A DNA stretch of 64,000 nt from Brevundimonas bullata (GTDB taxonomy: Bacteria; Pseudomonadota; Alphaproteobacteria; Caulobacterales; Caulobacteraceae). Shown here piece after piece: positions 42,590 to 55,916 of the stretch. The notes beneath the pieces were generated by a model, which ran no database searches, was not told where the DNA came from, and saw only the letters and a list, made by a program, of their open reading frames with translations. The translations under genes and the position numbers were made by a program. The stretch is from NCBI RefSeq assembly GCF_014207965.1, contig NZ_JACHLM010000002.1, positions 1 through 64,000 of the forward strand. The letters run 5' to 3'. Position 1 is the stretch's first letter. Every line of letters begins with the position of its first letter.

Positions 42590-43204
42590 CTAGGTGGCGT
42601 AGCGGGCCAGGAAGGTCTCGACCGCGTCCTCAGCGATGGCGCGCGGCGTCCTTTCGGCGAGGACGTCGTCGCCTGTCACCAGGGGTACGAAGAAGACCGG
42701 GTGCTCGATCATGCCCATCAGTTGGCCAGCCGCCCAGGACGGCTTTTCGACCTTCATCTGACCCGCTTCGGTCATTTCGGTCAGCATGCCCATGAGGACG
42801 GCGCCGAAATCGTTACGTCCGCGTTCGAAGAACCGCATGGCGATGGCTTCAAAGCGCGGACGCTCGGCCAGAACCAGCCGAAACACCGAGCGGACGAAGC
42901 TGTTGCTCATGAACTCGGCGTAGCCGCTGAGAAATTCGGTCAGGCGTTCGCGCGGCGTACCCGAGGTCGTATGCACCGCCGCCATATGGCGGGCGAAGTC
43001 TTCCGAGGCGTTGTCGATGACCGCTTCGAACAGGACCGCCTTGCTGTCGAAGAAGGCGTAGAGGGTGGCTGTCGAAACTCCCGACTCTCGGGCGATCGGC
43101 TCCATACGGGTGCCAGCGTAGCCCTCTGAGATGAAGTGCAATCTCGCCTGTCGCACAATGGCGGCGCGTCGAGGGTCGTCGAAGTCGTGGACCGGCGTGG
43201 TCAT
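42590..43204 (-). CDS. TetR-family transcriptional regulator
   Basis: 204 residues: N-terminal helix-turn-helix (IVRQARLHFISEGYAGTRMEPIARESGVSTATLYAFFDSKAVLFEAVI) and a C-terminal ligand-binding domain (FLSGYAEFMSNSFVRSVFRLVLAERPRF) of the AefR-like kind. Convergent with pdxH (8 bases). An inverted repeat abuts its start codon, suggesting autorepression. Target genes are not evident. Confidence 0.87.
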   Translation of the reverse strand: MTTPVHDFDDPRRAAIVRQARLHFISEGYAGTRMEPIARESGVSTATLYAFFDSKAVLFEAVIDNASEDFARHMAAVHTTSGTPRERLTEFLSGYAEFMSNSFVRSVFRLVLAERPRFEAIAMRFFERGRNDFGAVLMGMLTEMTEAGQMKVEKPSWAAGQLMGMIEHPVFFVPLVTGDDVLAERTPRAIAEDAVETFLARYAT

Positions 43205-43209
43205 CGGTG

Positions 43210-43228
43210 CATACCCGGAAAGAGTATG
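43210..43228. promoter_or_regulatory. Possible TetR operator
   Basis: CATAC (43210-43214) and GTATG (43224-43228) form an inverted repeat with a 9-base spacer, five bases upstream of the TetR start codon. A site here would block the gene's own transcription. Confidence 0.35.
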
Positions 43229-43290
43229 GCTAACGTGCCTTTATATTGCCTTGATTGCAACAAGTAACCAAGTTCTGCAAATGCAAATCA

Positions 43291-43935
43291 TCAACGATGC
43301 CAAGATTCTAGCAGGGGGTGGGCCAGAACCGGCGCTGCCAGACGAATGACCGCCTGCGGATCTTCCAGCCGCACAGCCGCCGTGGCGTCGGCGATGATGA
43401 AGTCGGCATGTGTGCGCGACGGTTCGGTCAGGCGCTCATGGCCAGGGCGCACGGTCGATAGATACTGATGGATGACAGAGTCTGCGGTGCGGCCGCGCTC
43501 GGTCTGGTCGCGCAGAAGGCGGCGGATGAAGCGGATGTCGGCAGGGGTGTCGACGAAGACCTTGATGTCGAACAGGGCGGTTAGCGCCGGGGTGCACAGG
43601 ACGTGGGTGCCTTCCAGAATCACCACCTCGGCGGCGGGAATCGGTTCGCCGCCGGGATCGCGGCCGTGGTGAATGAAGGAATAGAGGGGGGCGACGACGG
43701 GCCGCCCGGCCTTCAGTTCTGACAGATGTTCGATCAGCAGGTCGTGGTCGCGCGCGGCCACGTCGTCAAAGTCGTGGGTGTCGGCGTCAAAGCCCGGCAC
43801 GCTGGCGGCGTCCAGATAATAGGAATCCTCGCGCATCAGCACGGCGACGCCGGCGGGCAGGGAGGTCACCAGGGCTTCGGCCAGGGTGCTCTTGCCGGAG
43901 CCGGAGCCTCCAGTGATGGCGATGAGGATGGTCAT
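43291..43935 (-). CDS. udk: Uridine kinase
   Basis: 214 residues from ATG 43935. P-loop AITGGSGSGKSTLAEAL (Walker A), then LMREDSYYLDAA, DFDDVAARDHDLLIEHLSELKAG, APLYSFIHH, VVILEGTHVLCTPAL and FVDTPADIRFIRRLLRDQTERGRTADSVIHQY. These match the uridine kinase/phosphoribulokinase fold. It phosphorylates uridine/cytidine in pyrimidine salvage. Residues upstream of the chosen Met are low-complexity and not coding. Confidence 0.88.
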   Translation of the reverse strand: MTILIAITGGSGSGKSTLAEALVTSLPAGVAVLMREDSYYLDAASVPGFDADTHDFDDVAARDHDLLIEHLSELKAGRPVVAPLYSFIHHGRDPGGEPIPAAEVVILEGTHVLCTPALTALFDIKVFVDTPADIRFIRRLLRDQTERGRTADSVIHQYLSTVRPGHERLTEPSRTHADFIIADATAAVRLEDPQAVIRLAAPVLAHPLLESWHR

Positions 43936-44207
43936 GGGCGGTCTCCGTGCGTGGTCGGAGGCGCTTTTATGCCGGGCGCTGGCGATTGACCATGCGCAGG
44001 ATGAAGGAGGGGGCGGCCCGGTTTGGCGTCTCCGTGGCAAGGAGTTGCGTGGGGCGGGTGATCGGTAGCGGCGCCATGCGCGGCAGGGTGTCGCAGAAGC
44101 TCTGGGCGGTGGATTTGTTTCCCTTACGGCGCCGTTGCTTATCGCTGATCACCTAGATAGCGTCGCTAGAAAGCGCCACGCACAGAGGGCGCAAGCGAGG
44201 GAATGCG

Positions 44208-45839
<1,632 letters not shown>

Positions 45840-45857
45840 TCTTTCAGGAGGGCCGCA

Positions 45858-46559
45858 ATGGCTGAACCGACCCGGACGCAGGCGCGAACCGCGGAAATTC
45901 GTCTGCGCTGGCTGACGCTGGCGGCGTTCGCGGCGCCTTTGCTGGTGCTGGTCGCCGTCTTCGGGACGCGGCTCGGTCTGTGGAGCGCCGGTTTCGGACT
46001 GGAGGTGCTGACGCTGAAGATCGGCCGCATCCTGGCCTTCGCCGGGCTGGCGGCGGCGCTGGTTGCAGTCATCATTGCGCTGAAGGACGTGCGGCGTCGG
46101 GGGCTTTATGCGGTCGTGTCTCTGGTCGTGGCCGGGGCGACCGTGGGCCTGTTCCTGATCCAGGAGCGGCGCTTCGCGGTTCCGGCTGACAATGATGTGA
46201 CGACAGACGCCGCCGAAGCGCCCGCCTTCTCGCGCGCGGTGGTCGCAATGCGCGGTGGCCAAGCCGGCGGGCACGGCGGGGCTTCCGTCGCCTGTCCCGG
46301 TCTGGCTTCCGTGCCGCGTCAGGTGGCGCCGGAAACGGCGGCGGCGGCGCTGTCGGCGGCGGGCTTCACGGTGCGCGGCGCCGCGCCCTTCCGGGCCGAC
46401 GGAGCCAAGGAGGGATTCTGGTTCGGCCTGACCCATGACGCCGCCATTCGTATTCGGCCCGGCCGCACCGACGTGCGCGTGGCTCAGCGCGAGGGCGTAA
46501 GGGTCGGCGACGAGGCTTGCCGTCTGGCCCGCGCCATTGCGGCGGGGTTGCAGCCCTAG
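45858..46559 (+). CDS. DUF1499 membrane protein
   Basis: 233 residues. Three hydrophobic segments occupy residues about 17-105 (LTLAAFAAPLLVLVAVF, ILAFAGLAAALVAVIIAL, GLYAVVSLVVAGATVGLFL). The remainder (ACPGLASVPRQVAPETAAAALSAAGFTVRG...FWFGLTHDAAIRIRPGRTDVRVAQREGVRVGDEACR) is a DUF1499-like domain. Function unknown; probably in the inner membrane with the domain outside. The preceding acyl-CoA synthetase is 18 bases away, so co-transcription is likely. Confidence 0.78.
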   Translation: MAEPTRTQARTAEIRLRWLTLAAFAAPLLVLVAVFGTRLGLWSAGFGLEVLTLKIGRILAFAGLAAALVAVIIALKDVRRRGLYAVVSLVVAGATVGLFLIQERRFAVPADNDVTTDAAEAPAFSRAVVAMRGGQAGGHGGASVACPGLASVPRQVAPETAAAALSAAGFTVRGAAPFRADGAKEGFWFGLTHDAAIRIRPGRTDVRVAQREGVRVGDEACRLARAIAAGLQP

Positions 46560-46744
46560 GGGCCGGACTTATTGGCCCGGTCGATGGCGGTTGCAGCGAT
46601 CAGCACGCCGGAGACGAGGTTGGCGGCGAGCTTGCCGCCACGAGTTGTGACGAGTCGGTCGTCCTTGAGCGCTGGCCTAGAGCGTTTGACGAGGTTGCGC
46701 GGCCGGCAGGCGACGATGTCGTAGGGGGCGGGGCGTTTGCGTGA

Positions 46745-46773
46745 TCCGTGCGTCTCCAATTGAGACGCACGGA
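46745..46773. promoter_or_regulatory. Perfect 12-bp inverted repeat upstream of the IPTL-CTERM gene
   Basis: Arms TCCGTGCGTCTC and GAGACGCACGGA around CAATT. There is no T-run on either side, so a classical terminator is unlikely; an operator or an RNA stem in the leader of the gene at 46828 is more plausible. The rest of the 268-base gap 46560-46827 holds a further small inverted repeat (TGGCGGC/GCCGCCA near 46620) and no supported gene. Confidence 0.55.
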
Positions 46774-46827
46774 CATCGACCTGCGTTCGCCTATCGGGTA
46801 GGCACGGCAGATCAACAGGGGGCGAAT

Positions 46828-47472
46828 ATGTTTCAGAGACTTCAGGCGCTGCTGATCGGCGCGATCATCGCCTTCACTCTAACAGGGGCCGGTGGGGCGT
46901 CGGCTCAGGCCGTATTTGAATATTCCCCTAACGGCTATGGAGTAACAATTAACGATGGCGGGTATCTCGCGCGCGTTTCTGTAACTGTGCCGACAACGAT
47001 TTCTGCTATCGCTCAGCAATCTAACGCGACAAGTTCGGTAAATGTGAAGTTTATTGTTCGAAACCAAACTAATGGAACGAACATGTATGTGAGCCAGCCC
47101 AAGGTCTTTGGTGCTGACGCGTCTGGGGTCTATACGTTTAAGCAGTCGGATGTGTTTTCTAATATTACCCTTCAGCCAGGCGTGGTTTATTCTATCGGCA
47201 TTATCTCTGAGGGCCTTCAGTCTGTGCGGTACTTAACTGGACCAGTTCCAGCCCAGAACGACATAGCCATGACCGGAACTGTATTTGTTAGCAGCTATGC
47301 TGCCCCTATGGTTGTCGGATCTGGTTCGGAAAAGTTCAGCCTTCGGCTTATTGGGCCAGCTGCTCCGGCTCCCGCCCCAATCCCGACCTTGTCCGAATGG
47401 GCCCTGATCCTGCTTGGCGTCCTGCTGGCGGGCGGCGCGGCGCTGACGCTTCATCGGCGCCGGACGGCATAG
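46828..47472 (+). CDS. Secreted protein with IPTL-CTERM sorting signal
   Basis: 214 residues from ATG 46828 with AGGGGGCG upstream. Signal peptide (about 1-28, ending near ASAQA), a beta-rich middle (residues about 30-175, Asn/Thr/Ser/Val-rich), then a Pro/Ala linker (PAAPAPAPIPTLSEW), a hydrophobic helix (ALILLGVLLAGGAALTL) and basic end (HRRRTA). This is the three-part IPTL-CTERM cell-surface sorting signal. Much of the middle uses A/T-ending codons unlike its neighbours. No sortase-like partner lies in this window. Confidence 0.75.
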   Translation: MFQRLQALLIGAIIAFTLTGAGGASAQAVFEYSPNGYGVTINDGGYLARVSVTVPTTISAIAQQSNATSSVNVKFIVRNQTNGTNMYVSQPKVFGADASGVYTFKQSDVFSNITLQPGVVYSIGIISEGLQSVRYLTGPVPAQNDIAMTGTVFVSSYAAPMVVGSGSEKFSLRLIGPAAPAPAPIPTLSEWALILLGVLLAGGAALTLHRRRTA

Positions 47473-47537
47473 GCGGCGCCATATAATCTGGCCCGCCCTT
47501 TAGCCCCTCCGGTCGCCGGACCTGATGAGCAAGGACC

Positions 47538-48464
47538 CTAGTCGGCGATCAGGGTGTAGCGCGCGGCCATCGTCGCTTCCGGCGCGGCGGCGGCGCGGCC
47601 CTCCTGCACCAGCTTGATCAGGTGTGACAGCACCGACAGGCTGGCGGCGGGCCAAAGCCGTGGATCGACGGCGGTGTAGAGGACCGGCACCATCTGAGCG
47701 ATGGTTTGGTCGCCCGCCGCCAGCCGCGCCATGATCTGCGCCTCGCGCTCCAGTCGGTGGTCGCGGTAGGCCTTCAGGAAGGGGACGACCTGGGTGATGG
47801 CTGGGCCGTGCGTCGGCCAGATCGTCGAGAATCCGCGAGCCAGCACCCGCTCCAGGCTGGTCATATAGGCCGTCATGTCCCCGTCGGGCGGGGCGACGAC
47901 CGTGGTCGACCAGCCCATGACGTGATCGCCGCTGAACAGGGCGTTCTCCTCGCGTAGGACGAAGGCCATGTGGTTGGAGGCATGGCCGGGCGTGGCCATG
48001 GCCTCCAGCGTCCAGCCGTCGCCCTCGATCCTGTCGCCGTCGCTCAGGATGACGTCGGCCTTGAAGTCCGCGTCGTCGTCCTCATCCATCGAGGCCTGAT
48101 CGATGGCGTCCGAGGCGTGGATGGTCGGCCCGTGCGGCTTGGCCGCCAGGATCGGCGCGCCGCCGACGGCCTCGGCCAGGGGGCGAGCAAGGGGCGCGTG
48201 GTCGCGGTGGGTATGGGTCACCAGGATATGGCTGACGGTCCGCCCCTTCACCGCTCGCAGCAGGGCGTGCAGGTGGGCCTCGTCTTCGGGTCCAGGATCG
48301 ATCACCGCCACATGGGCGCCCGGCATGTCGCGCCCGACGATATAGGTCCCCGTTCCCGTGAAGGTGAACGGTCCCGGATTGTCGGCGATCACCCGCTGGA
48401 TCAGTGGCGAGACCTGATCGCGATGACCGTAGGTGAAGTCGAACTGGCGAACATAGGGGATCAC
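47538..48464 (-). CDS. MBL-fold metallo-hydrolase
   Basis: 308 residues. Zinc motif HTHRDHAPL (H-x-H-x-D-H), ATPGHASNHMAFVL, LFSGDHVMGWS and a late HG (WPTHGPAI) give the five expected ligand sites of the glyoxalase II/LACTB2-like group. A C-terminal winged-helix-like region (ALAAGDQTIAQMVPVLYTAVDPRLWPAASLSVLSHLIKL) matches LACTB2, an RNase, so hydrolysis of RNA or a thioester is possible. Cytosolic. Confidence 0.85.
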   Translation of the reverse strand: MIPYVRQFDFTYGHRDQVSPLIQRVIADNPGPFTFTGTGTYIVGRDMPGAHVAVIDPGPEDEAHLHALLRAVKGRTVSHILVTHTHRDHAPLARPLAEAVGGAPILAAKPHGPTIHASDAIDQASMDEDDDADFKADVILSDGDRIEGDGWTLEAMATPGHASNHMAFVLREENALFSGDHVMGWSTTVVAPPDGDMTAYMTSLERVLARGFSTIWPTHGPAITQVVPFLKAYRDHRLEREAQIMARLAAGDQTIAQMVPVLYTAVDPRLWPAASLSVLSHLIKLVQEGRAAAAPEATMAARYTLIAD

Positions 48465-48552
48465 GGGCGGGTGTCCTTGGCGAGCAACGGCGGCGGTCGG
48501 CGTGGCGCCGAGCTTGCGTTCAACGCCTGTAACCTATTCGGGAGCCGTCGCC

Positions 48553-48702
48553 GTGATCCGAACTGCTGTTTTTCATGTCCCAAATCGGCTTCCGGCCGTG
48601 ATCGCCGCTTTGATATGTCTTGCGGCGACGCAATGGGTGGCTGCTTCGTGCACGCCTGAACCCGCCGCGCCCTATGCCGCGCGGGCCGCTGTCGTCCGCT
48701 AG
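48553..48702 (+). CDS. Possible small exported protein
   Basis: 49 residues from GTG 48553 with GGGAG nine bases upstream. VPNRLPAVIAALICLAATQWVAASC reads as a signal peptide; only about 20 residues would remain (TPEPAAPYAARAAVVR). The stop overlaps the convergent sulfurtransferase-like gene. Tentative; no homologues can be checked. Confidence 0.35.
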   Translation: MIRTAVFHVPNRLPAVIAALICLAATQWVAASCTPEPAAPYAARAAVVR

Positions 48703-49106
48703 AGGGGCAGACGGCTGAGGTCGTAGCCGGCGGCCAGAGCCTGATCGCGCAGGGCGTCGGCGTCCGCGCCTTTGAGGCGTTCAGCCATGGCCCAGGTCGC
48801 AGCCGAGCGCATGCCTGAGCGGCAGAAGAAGACAGCGCGGTCGTCGGGGCCCAGCGAAGTGATGACGGCCGCTGTCTCCCTAACGGCTTCCGTCGAAGGC
48901 AGTCCGGACACCGGGATGGCGATAAAGCGGGCGCCGCCGGCTTCGGCGACGGACGCCAGTTCTGCGTGATCAGGTTGACCGGGCTCTTCATCGTCCGGCC
49001 TGTGCGAGACCAGCACGGTCACGCCGTCACGAACCAGTTGTGCGACATCGGCGAGGGTCGGCTGGCCGCAAACCCCGATGGTCGTGCTTAAATTTCTGAT
49101 GTTCAT
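48699..49106 (-). CDS. DUF442/TIGR01244-like phosphatase or sulfurtransferase
   Basis: 135 residues from ATG 49106. NIRNLSTTIGVCGQPTLADVAQLVRDGVTVLVSHRPDDEEPGQP is the family N-terminus (BLH-type, fused to an MBL domain in some proteins), and FFCRSGMRSAATWA supplies the C-x(5)-R active-site loop of a dual-specificity phosphatase-like fold. Members take part in sulfide or persulfide handling. The upstream minus-strand gene ends six bases before it. Confidence 0.8.
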   Translation of the reverse strand: MNIRNLSTTIGVCGQPTLADVAQLVRDGVTVLVSHRPDDEEPGQPDHAELASVAEAGGARFIAIPVSGLPSTEAVRETAAVITSLGPDDRAVFFCRSGMRSAATWAMAERLKGADADALRDQALAAGYDLSRLPL

Positions 49107-49112
49107 GATCAA

Positions 49113-49634
49113 TTACTGACGTTTAACGCGCATCGAACGGGCGCCGCCTACCGACATCATATAGCTGCCTAGAGCCGCGCGCCTTACCTGAGCTTCCAAA
49201 TTGGGTGTTGGGCGTATGTACACCGTCTCTGTATCGATCTGTAGCCAGGTCGACCCGTCTTCCAGCGCTACGAGCCATTTCCCGCCCGCAACCTGCCGTG
49301 CCGACGAAACGGTAGAGGTGATCGACTGAAGCGCGCCGGGCCTTTCTTGTCGGTCGAAGGGGTTCAATACATTGATGTTGAAGCCAAAGGTTTGTCGCCG
49401 CGCCTGCTCCACTTCCTCGCGGTCAAGCACGACTATAGCGCCGTCTTCGCGGGCGGCGATGAAAGCAGCGGCGGCAGAATCAAAACAGGCCAATCGCTCA
49501 GATTCTGACTGGATATTGCGGCACTCAAGAAGCTTGGCAGCAGGATCCGGGATGGAAACCTGCGCGATGCAAGGGGTGGCGAGCGTGCAGGCCAGGGCGG
49601 CGACGCCTCCACGAAATGTCCAGCGGAGCGGCAT
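49113..49634 (-). CDS. Hypothetical exported protein
   Basis: 173 residues from ATG 49634 with a signal peptide (WTFRGGVAALACTLATPCIAQ). LLECRNIQSESERLACFDSAAAAFIAARE is a helix-Cys pattern common in alphaproteobacterial periplasmic proteins (C-x-x-I-x(4)-R-L-x-C-x-D). The remainder is beta-rich (VAGGKWLVALEDGSTWLQIDTETVYIRPTPN) and ends strongly basic. No function assigned. Same strand as the DUF442 gene and probably co-transcribed. Confidence 0.65.
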   Translation of the reverse strand: MPLRWTFRGGVAALACTLATPCIAQVSIPDPAAKLLECRNIQSESERLACFDSAAAAFIAAREDGAIVVLDREEVEQARRQTFGFNINVLNPFDRQERPGALQSITSTVSSARQVAGGKWLVALEDGSTWLQIDTETVYIRPTPNLEAQVRRAALGSYMMSVGGARSMRVKRQ

Positions 49635-49959
49635 GGTTGTCCTCTCTGAAGTTGCAGGTCGGTAGCTGAACGTCACTCGGCCAAAAATCGAATAAGCATT
49701 CTATTTCACGACTTTACACCATGAAAAGTGAATGGCTCCGCTTAGCGTTTGAAATGTGGCGGGGGAAAGCGAACTCATTACAACTGGAGGCAAGAGTGTG
49801 ACGAGATTGAGACATTTAGAGTCCAATTAGGTATCGATCGTGTAAGCCATCTGGACCTCTACGGCTTGCGGGATATCGTAGAGTCAATCTGCGCACATTG
49901 GGGGCGTGGAGCAGCGAGCGTCTATCTCTTCGCTCGCGGCGAATTCGGGAGGATATCTT
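49635..49959. other. Divergent intergenic/leader region before TonB receptor
   Basis: 325 bases, AT-richer than its surroundings (49670-49750), between the exported-protein gene on the minus strand and the TonB receptor on the plus strand. TTCAC and GTGAA arms 20 bases apart (near 49706-49735) may be a regulator site. An open frame across 49749-50165 runs into the receptor gene in another frame and has no domain, so it is not called. No riboswitch recognised. Confidence 0.3.
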
Positions 49960-52959
49960 TTGGAAACGAAGACCGTTCGGCAACGCTTGCTGGCGTCAAC
50001 GATGATCGGCAGCGCCGCATTGTTGGCCATGGCGGCGACGCCCGCTGCCGCGCAGCAGGATACTGCGCAACCGGCGACGCAGGTGGAAGAGATCGTGGTT
50101 ACCGGTTCGCGGATTCGCGTCCGCGATACGACGGGCACCAGCCCGATCGTCACCGTGGGCGCTGAGCAGCTGGAAGAGATCGGCACCGCGACGATCGAAA
50201 CCTACCTCAACTCACTGCCGCAGCTGTCGCCCAGCCTGACGAAGACCAACAACAACCCGTCTTCGGGTGGTGCGGCCTTCCTGGACCTGCGCCAGCTTGG
50301 CACCTCGCGCGGCCTGACCCTGGTCAACGGCCGCCGACTGGTTCCGGGTTCGTCCAACGGCGCGGTCGATATTTCGATCTTGCCTGGCGGCCTGATGGAT
50401 CGTGTCGAGATCATCACCGGCGGCGCATCGGCCGTGTACGGCGCCGACGCCGTTTCGGGGGTCGTCAACTTCATCCTGAAGGACGATTTCGAGGGTCTGC
50501 AGGTCTCGGGCCAGTACGGCATCTCAGGCGAGAACGACGGCGAAGAGCGCCAGTACGGCCTGCTCATGGGCGGCGCGTTCGCTGACGGTCGCGGTCACAT
50601 GACCTTCGCCGCGTCGCACAACACCCGTGACGGCATCGCCCAGACGGCGCGTGATATCTCGCGTACGGCGGAATACTGCGATCTGGACGGCTGCTATCCC
50701 AACGGCAGCTTCACCACCGGTGACGGCACCTTCTCCATCTCGCCGTCCGCCACCGACGCGCAACTCGCCACCTATCGCACCTACTTCACCGGTCGCGGTC
50801 TGACTGATCCCAGCCTGATCTATGCGGGCCAGCGTCTCGGCTTCAATCCCGATGGTTCGCTGTTCATCGCGGGCACGGGCGACGGCACCTTCGGCTACAC
50901 CGGTCCGAACACCAATGGTTGGAATCCCGACGAGGTCTTCCTCTACGACTTCAACCCGGTCAATCTGCTTCAGTCGCCGTATGAGCGTACGAACTTCTAC
51001 ACCACGTTGAAGTACGACATCACGGATCGGATCGAGTTCTACGGTGATGCGCTGTTCAGCACCTATCAAAGCTCGAACCAGCTGGCCGAATCGCCTGCCG
51101 CCTTCTCGATCCCCGTCGCCACAACGGGCACGCTTTCGCCCGCAGTGAAGGCGCTGCTGACCAGCGCCGGCGTGTCGAACTTCACGCTTTCGCGTCGTTC
51201 AGTTGAATTGGGCCCGCGTACCTACAACTACAACACCACGGCCTACCAGGCGACCGGTGGCTTCCGTGGCGATCTGCCGCCGATCTTCGGCAATGAATGG
51301 CACTATGACGTCTACGGCTCGTTCGGCCGCTACGAGAGCCGTCAGGAGTTCGTCGGCTTCCCCGAGGGGAACCGCATCCGTGCTGCTCTGGCGGGTTGCC
51401 CGACGGGCTCGCCGACGGGGCCGGTCGGTTCCAGCGGCACGCCTAGCGTTTGCGTTCCGCTGAACCCGTTCGGCGCGAACAACATCACGCAAGCCCAAGT
51501 CGACTACATCATGGCCAAGGGCCAGTTCCAGGTCACGGCGATCGAGCAGAAGAACGTCGTCGGCTCTGTGACGGGCGACCTGTTCAAGCTTCCCGCTGGC
51601 GCTGTCAGCTTCGCTCTGGGTCTGGAATACCGCGACATCGCTTATGACGATCTGCCGCCGGAAGGCGTTCAGACCGGCTCGCTTCTGGGCGGCAACTCGG
51701 CAGGCCCCGTGTCCGGCGGCTATGATGTCTGGGAAGTCTTCACCGAGCTGCGCGTCCCGCTGCTGGCTGACATGCCCTTCGTCAAATATCTGGGTCTGGA
51801 AGGCGGCTATCGTGCTTCCGACTATTCCATCAACCAGACGACCGACACGTGGAAATATGGCGGTGAGTATGCGCCGGTTGACTGGTTGCGTTTCCGGGCT
51901 CTGAAGCAGCGTGCCGTTCGTGCGCCGTCGGTGGGTGAACTGTTCGCCACCCAAGCCGAAGGCTTCCCGGGCGTCACGAGCGGTAACCTGGACCCCTGCG
52001 ACAAGGACAGCGCTCAGCGCACAGGCGCCAATGCCGCCCAAGTGCTTCAGCTCTGCCAGCTGCAGTCCAGCCAGATCACCGCGACCTGGGACTCGGTCGG
52101 TACGCAGTATCGCACCTTCACGGGCGGCAATCAGAACCTGGCGCCTGAAGTTGCGGACTCCACCACCATCGGTGCTGTCTTCCGTTCTCCGTCCAACTTC
52201 CCGACGTGGATGTCGTCGCTGACCGCAACGGTTGACTATTTCAACATTGAAATTGAAAACGTCATCAGCTCTGTTGGTTTCTCGACGTCTCTGTCGCGTT
52301 GCTTCGATCCGACCTACAACTCGTCGTTCAACAATACGAACATCTACTGCGCGGCGATCAAGCGTGACACCGACACCGGCTATCTGACCAGTGCAGGCAT
52401 CAATGGTTCGATCTCGGCTCAGGCCGCCAACCTGGCGACCTTCAAGGCTTCGGGCGTTGACCTGTCGGTCAGCTACAACCTGAACCTGGCCGACTACGGC
52501 ATGCCGGCTTGGGCTGGGCGTCTGGGCTTCAGCACCCAGGGCACCTGGTACAAGAACCAGCAATCCCAGAACCTGCCGGGCGATCCGTTCAGCGAAAACT
52601 TCGTGGGCGGCATCGGCGACGGTACGCCGGGTGAAACCACTCTGCCTGAGTACAAGTTCAACACCCGCTTCAGCTGGGCATACGAAGACGTCTCGGTTTC
52701 GCTCCGTTGGAGCTACATCGACTCGGTCGTTGATGACGCCGCCGGTCCGCGCGACATCGGTGAGATCGACGCCTACAACTACTTCTACCTGAACGGATCG
52801 TGGTCGGTTAACGACACCCTCGAAGTCTTCGGTGGCGTTGATAACCTCTTCGATAAGGCGCCGCCGCGTTATGCCAGCGGCTTCCAGTACCAAACCGACC
52901 CGTCGACCTACGACGTGATCGGCCGCTACTTCTACGTGGGCGCACGCGCTCGCTTCTAA
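49960..52959 (+). CDS. TonB-dependent outer-membrane receptor, large
   Basis: 999 residues from TTG 49960, preceded at seven bases by GGGAGG (49947-49952), which decides this start. Signal peptide to about AAAQQ, TonB-box-like EEIVVTGSRIR, a plug domain with LNSLPQLSP, LVNGRRLVPG and GGASAVYGADAVSGVVNFIL, then a long barrel ending in YFYVGARARF. Barrel length and the VDYFNIEIENVI and GGVDNLFDKAPP blocks match receptors for peptides, polysaccharides or other large ligands; the ligand is not deducible. No TonB or transporter genes adjacent. A terminator follows. Confidence 0.92.
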   Translation: METKTVRQRLLASTMIGSAALLAMAATPAAAQQDTAQPATQVEEIVVTGSRIRVRDTTGTSPIVTVGAEQLEEIGTATIETYLNSLPQLSPSLTKTNNNPSSGGAAFLDLRQLGTSRGLTLVNGRRLVPGSSNGAVDISILPGGLMDRVEIITGGASAVYGADAVSGVVNFILKDDFEGLQVSGQYGISGENDGEERQYGLLMGGAFADGRGHMTFAASHNTRDGIAQTARDISRTAEYCDLDGCYPNGSFTTGDGTFSISPSATDAQLATYRTYFTGRGLTDPSLIYAGQRLGFNPDGSLFIAGTGDGTFGYTGPNTNGWNPDEVFLYDFNPVNLLQSPYERTNFYTTLKYDITDRIEFYGDALFSTYQSSNQLAESPAAFSIPVATTGTLSPAVKALLTSAGVSNFTLSRRSVELGPRTYNYNTTAYQATGGFRGDLPPIFGNEWHYDVYGSFGRYESRQEFVGFPEGNRIRAALAGCPTGSPTGPVGSSGTPSVCVPLNPFGANNITQAQVDYIMAKGQFQVTAIEQKNVVGSVTGDLFKLPAGAVSFALGLEYRDIAYDDLPPEGVQTGSLLGGNSAGPVSGGYDVWEVFTELRVPLLADMPFVKYLGLEGGYRASDYSINQTTDTWKYGGEYAPVDWLRFRALKQRAVRAPSVGELFATQAEGFPGVTSGNLDPCDKDSAQRTGANAAQVLQLCQLQSSQITATWDSVGTQYRTFTGGNQNLAPEVADSTTIGAVFRSPSNFPTWMSSLTATVDYFNIEIENVISSVGFSTSLSRCFDPTYNSSFNNTNIYCAAIKRDTDTGYLTSAGINGSISAQAANLATFKASGVDLSVSYNLNLADYGMPAWAGRLGFSTQGTWYKNQQSQNLPGDPFSENFVGGIGDGTPGETTLPEYKFNTRFSWAYEDVSVSLRWSYIDSVVDDAAGPRDIGEIDAYNYFYLNGSWSVNDTLEVFGGVDNLFDKAPPRYASGFQYQTDPSTYDVIGRYFYVGARARF

Positions 52960-52979
52960 GAACAAGCGATCATGGAATG

Positions 52980-53015
52980 GGGCGGCGGGCTTTCGGGTCC
53001 GCCGCCCTTTCTTTT
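52980..53015 (+). terminator. Rho-independent terminator
   Basis: Stem GGGCGGCGG (52980-52988), ten-base loop, CCGCCGCCC (52999-53007), then TTTCTTTT. Twenty bases after the receptor stop. The remaining stretch to 53239 holds no gene. Confidence 0.88.
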
Positions 53016-53239
53016 GGGGCGTTGAGCTTGCGGGAAGTCAGTCGCTTCCGGCCAGCGTGACGGACAAGGGCCACGGATTTCCCGTAGCGTGACGCTAATG
53101 TCGCTAGTGTTTTAGGCGAGCGTTTGCTCACGGAGTGGCGCCGGTACCCGCGACCGAGCTATCGCCCCCGGCGTCCGTACAGAAGGCCGGGCTGGGGCGG
53201 GCGAGGCGGCGGGCGCTTCACTCAATACGGGGCCTTGGC

Positions 53240-55906
<2,667 letters not shown>

Positions 55907-55916
55907 CGCAATTCTC

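Noticed and set aside
46556-46759. Small minus-strand reading frame of 67 codons overlapping the DUF1499 gene end
   Set aside because: No ribosome-binding site or family resemblance; composition is Arg/Ala-rich without structure.
49749-50165. Plus-strand frame of 138 codons ahead of the TonB receptor
   Set aside because: It overlaps the receptor's signal-peptide region in another frame, while the TTG start at 49960 with GGGAGG explains the locus.
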